A stretch of 64,000 nucleotides of DNA from Siphonodentalium dalli (Eukaryota; Mollusca; Scaphopoda; Gadilida; Siphonodentaliidae). Under the pieces are notes generated by a model. That model saw only the letters and a program-made list of their open reading frames with translations. It had not been told where the DNA came from and ran no database searches. The stretch covers positions 186,904,716-186,968,715 of the forward strand of contig CP136066.1 in assembly GCA_032622095.1 (NCBI GenBank), given 5' to 3'. The translations under genes were made by a program, and so were the position numbers. Below, piece by piece: positions 33,112 to 45,100 of the stretch (position 1 is its first letter; each line of letters starts with the position of its first letter).

Positions 33112-36100
33112 GTTAGTACCAACTCTTTGTTTTTGTCGTTCACGTTATGTTACCGTAAATGCTGTGTCTATAAAGTCACTGTGATGTGAGAATGGGCTAT
33201 TTTCTCAGATTAGAAGAATCAGAAGAATCAGAATAGTTTATTTCATGACAAATCATATATAGTATCTAGTACATAAAAAAGTAAATATAACAAAAATAGA
33301 CAAGTCATGTGGAGGCGACATGACCTATCGGGTCGTCTTCCTGTCGCCACCCTAAAATTAAAGATATTGTTATTGATTCTTTGATAATAATAAATCCGGT
33401 CATGACATGTGAGAGCTGGTTACATCGTCGTTTATCCATTTGTTCAGGATTAAGTTAAATATTTGGTCTAGATTAGAATTTGTCGGTTTACAGCATTCAA
33501 TTTATTTAATGGTGCAAGTGGACTGTTTGATATTTCGTTTATATCCTCGAACTTTTTCCATAAGTGAATTCTTTGATTAAATTTGCAAGATAATATTAAA
33601 ATGTTATACTGAAAGTCCACCTGCTCATATATCATTAGCATAACAAGTATATATATGGTATATTTCAATGTATTAGTAAATATATAAAATCAATATATAT
33701 TTTCCATATATATATTTCCACCGTAATAGCACTGAACTAGGCACCTGCCAGAACGTGCGACGTGAATGAGACAACGGTAATAGGTTATTGAATTAAAATA
33801 AGATGAGAGTAAGAAATCAAAAATCTGAAATCATATCGCAAATAAGTGAGGTACGACTTATATTGACGTATTCTTTTTTTCCGTTTAGTACCAAAATACA
33901 GAGTGAGCTGTGTTAATGTTGAACAATCTGGACAAAATCTGTTTGTGCATTTAACAGTCAGTGAATAATTCCCAATAATTGTCTTAGAAATGTGGTTCAC
34001 AAAGGCCGACTTAGGTCGAATATTTTGGGTAGCCTTATTAAGATTATTCCAGATTTTCGGAAAAAACATGGAGAGGTAATTTTTCTGTGAATTTAATACG
34101 TGATTTTGTTTCTCGGATTTTGCCTGTTGATCTGGTATTCATACTCGGGTGTGTGTATATTCTAAAGCTGTTATTAAATGACTTGGGGAGGTTGGTATTC
34201 ATCCAGTTGTGCATATAAAGGCATACCCGTTGCATTTAAAGGTCTTGTAATTTCAAGATGTTGTTAGTTTTAAATAAAGGTTCAGTATGGCTATTGTAGC
34301 GTTTTTTGTTAATGGCTCGGATAGCTTTTTTCTGTAAAACAACAACTTGGTTGTGGGTACCGGCATTGCCCCATAGCTCAATTACATAGAGAATATGGGA
34401 GTGTACTAATGTAAGATACAGCATACGTAGACAGTCAAACGGAAGGAATTTTTTTACTCGATTTATAGCATATAAGGAGTTACTAATTTTTGCACAAACA
34501 GCTTTCACGTGGTGTTCGAATGATAGGTGTTCATCAATGTGTATTCCAAGAAACTTAAATGATTTCTCCTGACAGTCTACTCCAATTCTTATAATTTGCT
34601 CTCCATTTATAGTTAGTGTGTGATTTCCAACTATATATGGGCCATTTTTAGGTTCTATCAGCATATATTTGTTTTTTTTAGTGTTTAGTGATAGCCTATT
34701 AGTTCGACACCATTTACTTAGTTTTGCAAGTTCTTTGTTAAAGTTATCATACAAATAATCAAGGTTATGGTTTGATGAGTATACAGTGGTGTCATCTGCA
34801 AAAGATAACAATGACAAGTCAGTAGATTTGTGCATATCGTTTACATAAATCAAAAAGAGAATCGGCCCGGCCACAGAACCCTGTGGGACTCCACATGTAG
34901 TGGGAAGTTTAGATGAAACCCTACCTTCTAGATCCACGTATTGAAATCTATTATTCAAATAATTTCTAAACCAATGATTGGCTTTTCCTCTTATTCCATA
35001 GGTTTCAAGTTTTTTTGATAGAATTTTGTGGTTTATTGTATCAAAAGCTTTGGAGAAGTCGATAAATGCAGAGAGTGTACAATCTTTTGTTTTCTTATCA
35101 TTATTTAGACCCACGTCGTTAATTAACTTCAGTATGGGGTGAATTGTGGAGTGTTCTTTACGAAATCCATATTGATTGTGATAGAGGGCATCATGCTTGT
35201 TAATAAATTCGACAAGTCTTAAACAGACAATTTTTTCTAAGATTTTTGAAAATGTAGGAAGAATACTAATAGGGCGATAATTTTCTAACAGTTTTGGATC
35301 TCCAGATTTAAATAAAGGGATGACCCGTGCTATCTTCATGTTGTCAGGAATAATTCCAGTTTCCATAGATAGATTAATGATATAGCTTAGAGGTTTGGAA
35401 ATTTCATTGATGACACTCTTCATTAGTGAAGAAGTAAGACCATCACAGTCTGTGCTATGTTTTACTTTACAAGAAGAGACGATTCTTTGTAATTCTTCTG
35501 GTGTAGTAGGGCGGAAAAAAAGTGTTTCATTACACGGTGTAGGTAGGTATGAAGAAAAATGTTCCCCTGTACTTTGTATTTTTTCAGATTCAATGGCTCC
35601 AATGTTAGAAAAATAGTTATTAAATGCTTCTGCAGCATCTGTACGATCTGATCTGTCAATGCCATCTATATTAAATGACAAAGGATATTCCATTTTTTTA
35701 GATCTCTTTTGGATTATCTCTGAAATTAGTTTCCATGTGTTTTTCATGTCATATTTGTATTCATTAATCATATGTTTATAATGAAAGGTTTTACTTGCTC
35801 GTTTAATTCTATTAAAGTATTTACAAAATTCTTTATATTTATTTACATTCACTTCACATGGTTCCTTTAATTTTATACGAAAGAGCTTAGCTTTGTGTTC
35901 TGAAGATTTAATAAGTCCTTTGGTAATCCATGGTTTCTGTTTAATAGATTTTGTTCTGAGCTTTTTTAGCGGAAAAGCTATTTCAAAGGCGTTCAAGTAG
36001 ATTTCCATGAATGAATTATATGATTCATGTGGGCAGCTTTGCCCAACAACATTATTATAATTCGCGGATATTAACAGTCTTTTAAAACAAGATATATTTT

Positions 36101-39100
36101 CATCACTAAATATACGATGGTATTGTATCTCGGGTCTCTTTTCATGATATTTCACTTTTTGTTTACTCTTGAAACAGAGAAAAGAACCGAAGTGGTCCGC
36201 TAAGTCAGTCAGTACTATGCCAGTTTCATAATCAACTGAGTGGTCATTAATCAAGATTTGATCGATCAGAGTAGCAGTACATTCTGTAACTCTAGTTGGT
36301 TTAGTTATTGTTGGTAAGAAACTAGAAGCAAAGATATAATTGATAAAATTATTCGTTTTTTCATGTCTACCATACTTTAATAAGTCAATGTTGAAATCAC
36401 CCATTAAAATTGTTTTTTTATGATCATTATCAAACTGAACCATTTTTTCATTCATAAGTTTAATAAATTTGTCCAAGTCAGCCTTTGGTGCCGTGTTTGG
36501 CCTATAAATAGTTCCAACAATATATGTTTTGTTTTTATTAGTTACAACTTCAACAAACAATGATTCAAATACATGTGGAATGAATGTCGATAAATCATCT
36601 CGAATTTTATAGGATAGGTCGTTCCGAATGAAAATCCCTACACCACCATGACAGTCGTCTCCATCAGGGCGACATCTTTTAATCAGGGGATGGTAACCAT
36701 TTAGAGGGAAATCAATAATATCAGGTGATCTGAAGATTTCAGTTACCCCAATAACACCAAGTTTTGATTTGTTATTCTGCATTTCATATATTAATGTGTT
36801 AAAGTCATCCCAGTGAGAATTGAGGCTTTGACAATTTAAGTGGAATACTGATAAACAATCATTGTTAGTATCTATATTGTCATGAAACCTTTTTGGAGTA
36901 AAGTATTGGCAATCAGGTATTTGTAGGATTGTTTCATCGTTATGTTCACTTATATCCAGGGCATCAGGGCCAGAAATTATGTTTTTCAAGTCAAATTCTA
37001 GACCCTCTTCAAGTTTGTCGAGTGCCACAGTGCTATTGGTAAATGTTTCAGCCATAATCAATTATAATACCGTTATAAACCATCAATTTGAAATATTTAA
37101 AGTGTATAAATCTTGTAGAATGAATATATATAGGAAGGTGAAGTTTAAAACTTATTTTGTTCTGGCTCTCACATGTCATGTACTTACAACGGGTGATCTG
37201 AACACGAGAAAATGAAGAAAAATTCATTGAATGATCCTCACGACATATTTAATAACCGCCATATAGATTAGGCTATACTTGAAATAATTCGTCGGTATTT
37301 AGAAGAAATTAATGCATATATATCGTAAATGAATTCAAAAAGCAACACGACTCAGTGTATTGATCGAATATATTATGATTCAAATAAATTCGTTTAGATA
37401 ATCGACTATATAATTAGATTTATGTGATTAGAATATTAGGTAAATTCAGGCCATATACATGGCGTTAGGATCATTAGTTGATATATGATTAATCAATCAA
37501 TTCTTCACGACAGTGAGCAGTACGACTATCTGTCGGTTTTACTAATTTAGTTCCACCCTTGCCCCAACCATATATGATAACCACCCCATACTATGTATAC
37601 GTGTTTACAATCTCACTGTATGGCTGACAGATGCTTTCAGACAAAACAAATAGAATGTTCAAAACTTTATTGTTACAGGCCAATCCGAGAACATTAAGAT
37701 ATATATCCGAGAACATCAAGATATATATCCGAGAACATTAAGATATATATCCGAGAACATTAAGATGTCAAGCAATGTTTTCGGGTTCCATTGTTCTGGT
37801 TCTTTTAAATTCGTTTCGTAAAACATAGAAATTGTCCCTGAAGAATCCCTAATGAAGCGTATACCAGAGAGACGTCAGGCTTAAGTTAATGATACTCAAT
37901 CTGATTAGATGCTCCTAAATTACCATTTCTTTGGCTTTGGGGGTAAAAAATATTTGATTCGAGTCGAGGAACCCACCCATCAAAGCTAGGAGTGATCAGA
38001 TATTGATGTTTGAAATATGTTATTTTAATTTTAAGTGGTCCAGAAAACAGTCGACAAGAAGAACTTATCTGACCAATTGGGGATCGATAACTCTAAAATC
38101 CAGTGGCTTTTTTGTGTCAGATATTTGACAAACCGGCCAAATTTCGTTGAAATACGTTGATAAATAACATGTATTATGCAATTTTATACTATAGTTGACT
38201 GTGGTTAGCACTATTTTTGTGCAGATAATCGATTCTGATAACTGAAGCGGCATTACAAAAAAATGTTGTTGTTGTTGGAATCTGATGACATGGGGACCGT
38301 TGAATCGGATTGAGTACCTTTAACGGGAACCAAGAGTCAGTGACTCGTTCCTTGGATAGAGATGATGATATTTACCCATTAGTATAGGGAACGAAACGTG
38401 ATGGCCATTAGTAATTTCTGAAGACAGATAATTGAAAAGGAATTGTAAACTCATGTAGCCGTTGTTCACATAGACACAACATGAAAATTAGAAATGACCA
38501 TGAAAGAGAAACTTCAGTAGAGATTTTCTCATAGAATCGAAAATCTGTCTCTATTCATCCCATTTACGGTACAGAAACAAATATGGTACAAGTTTGATAA
38601 TTATATATTGCCCAAGGTACTGTAGTGTAAATGGAATTTACAACGACAGAGAATTTAATCTGGTCGGAAGGGGGGGGGGGGGTGGTGGTGTAATTAAACA
38701 TTCAAACTTGAATCCTATCAATATGGCTACCCCTTGAACGCAGATTCACTGACATTTCCCCAAAACGAGGTCCAAAATTCGCCGTGACTACATCTTACTG
38801 TCTATCCTGTCTATCCTGTTATATGATTTCCTCTCTATTTTGCAGTCTTCCGGATTATCAAAAACCGACATCGAAGGTATGTTTTACATTACATATTGAT
38901 TAAAATCTGCTATATATAAGCGCATAAATCCCTAAATTATATGTATGTTATATTAATTTAGCGAATGTATTTTTAACAATTTTATAAAGAGGATCTACAA
39001 CGAATCCCCAGTTTATAGCGAAATTTACAAAACGAGTCCAGTAAATTAGGCTAGGCGAGATCCAAACTGAATTTACTGGACGAGTTTTGTAAATTTCGCT

Positions 39101-42100
39101 ATAAACTGGGGACGACTTGTAGATTCTATTTCTTACTTAATAAAAATCCCAATAAGACATACTTAAATAAATCAATAAATGCGACGTGAGATTAACAGCG
39201 GCTTCTATAAGGCATGTGATGACGTTTCACGTAACTATGCGTTGTTTGTCCACGTAAAGAAATAGTCTCAGATAAATAAGACTCTTTGACGTAATTAAAG
39301 GCGTAAATTTAATGAAATATTTATTCAAACTAAATCAATAATAGTCACAAACATAGATTTAGCGTATGGAATGTAAACAGATGACAAGCCGGAAGTCAAA
39401 GGTCAAGTTTGCGCAACAATAATACAATTGGGTACACCTGGCACTATTATCCTTATTATATCATTATTATAGAATGGGTTTAATGAATCGAATAAGGGTA
39501 GGATCATGTACATGTATATAATAGATTTATTTAGTGAATATATTTTATATTTATTTAACGACACAATGGCGCATATTGAACATGGGACACTTTATATATC
39601 CACTGTCAAATTTGAATCCAAATTAGTCAAAACTTTCCTTCGGTAATTTTAAGCTTAGCAGACATAGTACAAATAATATTTGCAATCACCGTTATATTTG
39701 TATGGCACATGTCCACGTGCATCGCGAAAATTTACGAAAGCGTCCAAATGTTACCGGTACGTTGAAAACAAGTGCAGACGATCGTGATTAAGAACGTTCT
39801 TTATTATCTAACTACTGCTTTTGGGAAACGAAAATAATTTTAAAAACTACTTAAAACTTCCACGTTTGCAAGTATATCATCATTATTAAATTAACCTAAA
39901 CGACCGATTGCAGGTTCATGAGTTAACTAACATCCGTGGCGGTCAGTTATAGCTGCTAACAGACTTCCCCCGATAGTTGCAAATTGCTTTTGCTATCCAC
40001 GATTGGTGGTAATCCTATAGTTTTGCCACGTGCTTTCTAGTTGGTTTACAGTGGACAGTAGTTACTTTTTTATTTAGGAAACCGAACGAAAACATGTGAA
40101 TAAATATCGTTCGTCAACCGGACATGTTCCCCACGTGCATTTCAACACAATTGTAGCTTTTTAACACATATATTGCTCTCGTGTTCGTAAATTTCCTATG
40201 GCTTACAATGATTGTTAAGGAGTCGCTTGTGGTGTCTTTCATATCACTAGGCAGGCACACGTCGCTTCGGCGATTAAGCTATCGGCTCATTGGCTATAAT
40301 TGAAATTGGGGCGGTACCTACGGATAGGTCCATTGTCTTGTTCGTTGTGTAACAATCAAAACAAATACAGTCAATTCAATTCGTTTAATCTTGTTGACCC
40401 ATAATACATAGGTATAGCCAGGGCCATGTACTATAATTTCCCAATAGCCGTGTTTTAACTTGCAGAGAACATTCCTCGGTAATTTCATAGTCTTGTAAAG
40501 CGAGACTTGTGTTCTAAGACTTGCAGTGTTTATTGGAATTTAACAATAGTCGATTGCCCTTTGGTCACACCATACATCGTTCTGAACTAACTTATATGAT
40601 ATTATCGCCGAGCCATCTGTAACTGGGATTCATTTCAGCAGCAAGCTGCTCGGTTTTTGGGGTGAATGGAGTGCCCTAATGCTGCATCTTTTTGTTATTC
40701 AATAGTACGCGAATTGCCTATCTTGGGGGAAAACAAAAACTCTCTTGACGGGCTGATAAATTACCAACTTAGGGAGTTCCATAGTACAGAAATAACGCCG
40801 CATCGGGTAGAATACGGTGTTAACATTACAAGTATACGATGCTGAATTAGTGGTTATCACCGCAATGAAACGCGTGCGAATGTCGGATTATCGCTGGGTG
40901 TATTGCGCATTCATCTATTAACCCATTGTCGTCGTGCTAAGTTTCACGGGGCCAGTAAAAGCAATGTCAAATCATGTTTGGATGCTGGGTTCAAATTATG
41001 CACGGGCGTATATAGATATATTTTGAGATGGGGTTCATAAACAGAGAGAAGTTGCCTTTAATAAATAAGGGTTTCCACATAAATTATGTTGTGACAGGGG
41101 CGATTCTCACCAAAATACTCAACAATTGGGAATTTCATGCAGGGATTTGTCGATAAGGAGTTGGCGTATCACCATAATCATCGTACCAAAGTTCATAACG
41201 ATTGAGGAGTTAAATGGCTATTAATTGAGAAGTTCCGATCGGTTTGAGTTGTTTGGTTGGAGATATCTAATATTTGGAAATTTTTAGTAACCATTGCAGA
41301 ATTTCAACCGAATGGGTTGCAAATATAGATTTCCGAACTCGGAAATATTATCTGGTTTAAGGGATGGAGGTGCACTCTGGCAGCGGAGACCCTATACATG
41401 AATGTTACCGCGAAAAAATGGCATTGAGTTTGAAATTAAGACTGGAGAATAGGTTGTAATCATTCCAATAGTTAAATTTTCCAGCTAATATAACTGCAAA
41501 TTATACTTTATACCACTAGTATGATGTTTTCCATGTTCTTTGTTTTGGCCACATGCGAAACGAGACTCAGCACTTGTGCAGTAGCAAATTACAGAGGCGG
41601 AGCAAGCTGACAGTCATGGTGCATGGGGGTTAAGATGTGAATAGATTGGGGTGGGGTGTCACGTTATACATACACTGAATTCCCTATATTCCGCTCTAAT
41701 ACGCAATTAATGTGAGATAAAACATATCAACATGGTAACAAGTATTCCACGCACTACCGATGGAATGAATTTTCACCGCGCGCATGCAATTGTGGACAAA
41801 ATGACCCAGCTATCGTAAACTGGTTACATAAATGTACCCGTATACATCTACTAAACCACTCGCCAACTGATTCAAACAGGCATTGCTATATCCATTTATG
41901 TAGTTCCCTTTACCCGATAACAAGTGTTCGCCTCCACGCGCAGAAAACGGAGATCTATAGTACTGGATTTTGTCTGTTCTTGTAAATGACGGGAAATCGC
42001 ACACACTGTTAAATTGCCGGTATCCATAGTATTCGACACGTATTCAAAACACGGCTGTTAGGAATCTATATAGTGCAGGGCCCGGTCATACCTATAGCGT

Positions 42101-45100
42101 ATTGTGTATATACAGTGCCTAATTTAGTCATTCATTCTTTTGTTTTTTTCACAGAGGTCACTGAGGTGTTTGAACTCTTCGATTTCTGGGATGGCCGCGA
42201 TGGAGAGGTGGACGCGTTTAAGGTCGGCGACGTGCTGAGGAGTCTGGGAATGAACCCCACACAGAAAGTAATCAGTGAGCTCGGTGGAACCGACAAAATG
42301 GGTGAGTTATAATAAATTGTCTCAGACTGAATCCCACACAGAAAGTAACCGTCAACTGTTACCCTCCAGTTAACATGTGGATAGGGATGAAACCCAATCA
42401 GTGATAAAATACGGAGTACAATACATCGATTATCGATTATTATCTAACCCTAACCCTAACCCTAACCATAACCTATACTTTTATAACTGAATTTGGTGAA
42501 GAAAGGGTGAATCCCGCTAACCAGTTAATGGGAGTGACATCCTAAAATTGAAACATGCATGTCAGTACTGAACAGGGGCCGTATACCATGCGTGCATGCA
42601 GTCTGCGCTATTGGATCTTAATAAGTTTATCATTTATTAACTAAACGGCCAATGATGAGAGGACAAGTATTGCCACTTAGAACCTCTTCTTGTTACTGTA
42701 ACATAACTACACAGACCAGACCCAAACAAGAGCAGTGAAATGTACTCTTAATCAAAAGCTATAGCTACATGTGTTCGACAATACTATGAAACTTTTTCTT
42801 TGTAAGAATCTACAATTGTTTGTAAGAAATAACAATTTATCATTCCGCCAATACTATGAACCTACGATTACAAACATAAATCACAAATAGTACGTGTTCT
42901 TTGTATTTACAAATATCTCCAATTACAAAGAATGTTCGAGTACTATGAAACATAATTTTTCAGTTTTCGCACCCTTAACCCGGATAATATATATATATAT
43001 ATATATATCTATGATACGCAGGGACGTGGCGACAAGAGGTCGATTCACCCCTCGTGAAAATATTTTGTCAGCTGGAAATTTCAAGTACAACCCACAGGGA
43101 CGTCGCGACAAGGGGGTTGGGTTATGATTCTCGCTCCAAACATTTTATCAACACGTTCAACAGCTGGAAATTTGATACCTGAAACAACATGAATTGGAAA
43201 TTTTACAACAACAATAGGTTGAACTTGTTCTGTTATTTTGTTTTTTCCAACAATTTATTAGAGGTATGTTTTGTTTTAGACCAACATTTGCATATTTACC
43301 TCTAAGCTAGTTTCACACGAAGGATCAGAGCTAGCCAAGAATATATTTCTTTTACTCAGATATATAAATGAGAGGGATACAAAACTGCAAAATAAGATGA
43401 ATTGGGTATGTTTTGTAGAAGGAATTCTACATGACCTACACATGGAACATGTGTGGACAAACCAATCAGCGCTGAGCAAAACAGAGTTGAGAAACATAAA
43501 ATCGCTACTGATTAAGCAGTATGAGCACCACCTCTTTGAAAATTTCGCAAATTTTTTCATATTATTAACTTTGTTACGTGTTTTTTTGTATCTAATCCAG
43601 TCGTGTGGTTGATTTGATTTCAATGCTTTTGTTCTATACCGATCGCGCCGTCTAATTTCGAGTCGAATGCGACTATCAAACCATGGTTTATCGTTCGGCC
43701 TTATGGTTGCTGTGTAGTGGGGGACATCCTTTGAGTTTCAATCGTCGACGCGAATGCATTTGGTCACGGTAAAGGACACGAATACGAAGATGCAAGCACA
43801 GTTTTCATAAATGACTAGAGCATAAATGCAGTGACGTGGCAAGATGCTCTTTTTTTTCTCGAAACGTCGATATCCAACTGTATCCCCACCCCTCAATTAT
43901 AAACTTCTATTTCTGTGAAATGTAATTGTTTACCCCGGTTGGCTTCTGATTTTCAAGCTGTAACAGTAAGTTGTGCACCACACCCCTTGCATTGGACATA
44001 TTGACTAAATATGACTAACTTAGTGTTAGTCACAAACATTTTGAGTAACTTTGGTCAATTATTGGAATTATTTGCACATAATTCAGCAACTTTAATTTAC
44101 GCCTTCCAATTGACTAAGAAAAGCCGGTCCCCATTTCTTAGTCGTTATGACTAACATCACCATAGTAATTTTGATTAATGTTATGCCTCAGCCATGTTGG
44201 CTGAACTAAGTCAGTCATCCTGAGGAAAAACGTTTGACTAACATATGTTAGTCATATTGACTAAGTTTTGTTATCAGCGTAGAAAAATTTAAATAATTTC
44301 CTCTTGATATATGATGCTATCGTTATGTGGAATTTATAGGCATTTTTTTGTTCAAAGGGTGCATATGGAAATTATAGGATGGACACCCCGTCGCCAAACT
44401 GAGCCCATATAGCCACGTCCCTATCTAGATATATTATAAGATATCGGAGCAGTTTGAAATTATAAAATGACACTCCTATTGGTTTGGTTTGGTTTATTAG
44501 GGTTTATCGTCGTTCTAGCCGCTAGGCCACACACGACGTTGTCAATTTTACGGGTGGGGGAAAGACCACGCAGAGGCTTGATTTCACCGAGAAATCGTCC
44601 CACTGCGTGTAGAAACCACCGACCCCCGGAAAGCAACTGACAAACTTGCCCAGATACACGATTCCGGTAACCCTCCATATGACGGGGTTAGAACCAGCTT
44701 CGTCAGTGCTGGACGGCCTGTAACGGTGTAATGCATCTGGCATTCTACCGACTGGCACTCTATCGCACCACTCCTATAACCGAGACCAGTAGCACGTCCC
44801 TGCTTCGATACACCCCCTCCCGATAAAATGGAGCCACGTTACTGCCTCGATGTGTTATGATAAGAGTAGCGGATCAGTTTGAAATAATAGGATGGTCACA
44901 ATATATATAATGCTATAACATCAAAATAATATTTTATTTTCACAAACTGAATGGTTGTAAATTTGTAAAAACAATGATACCAAATTGTTTGTAGTACTCG
45001 TTATTACACTGACTTGTACTTACATACACACACTACAAACGAACCGTTTAATTGTTAACTTGCTCAGACAAGTGGTCATCAACTTAGCAATCCGTGAACC

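Larger units (their letters stand above)
33212..37484 (-). mobile_element. Jockey/CR1-group LINE in ELC intron 1, unit B
   Basis: A minus-strand insertion of about 4.3 kb, absent from unit A (continuous at about 10984). Its 3' end on the minus strand is a TTCTGATTC repeat tail (33213-33233) after AATAAAC. A stem-loop (about 33311-33350) lies upstream, similar to the one in 9045-9240. No poly(A) tail and no clear target-site duplication are seen. It contains a long ORF2 and no visible ORF1, with about 420 bp upstream of ORF2. Confidence 0.88.

Noticed and set aside
44460-44758. Minus-strand frames over the SINE
   Set aside because: The 9-bp target duplication, B box and tail explain the segment as a SINE; the frames are incidental.
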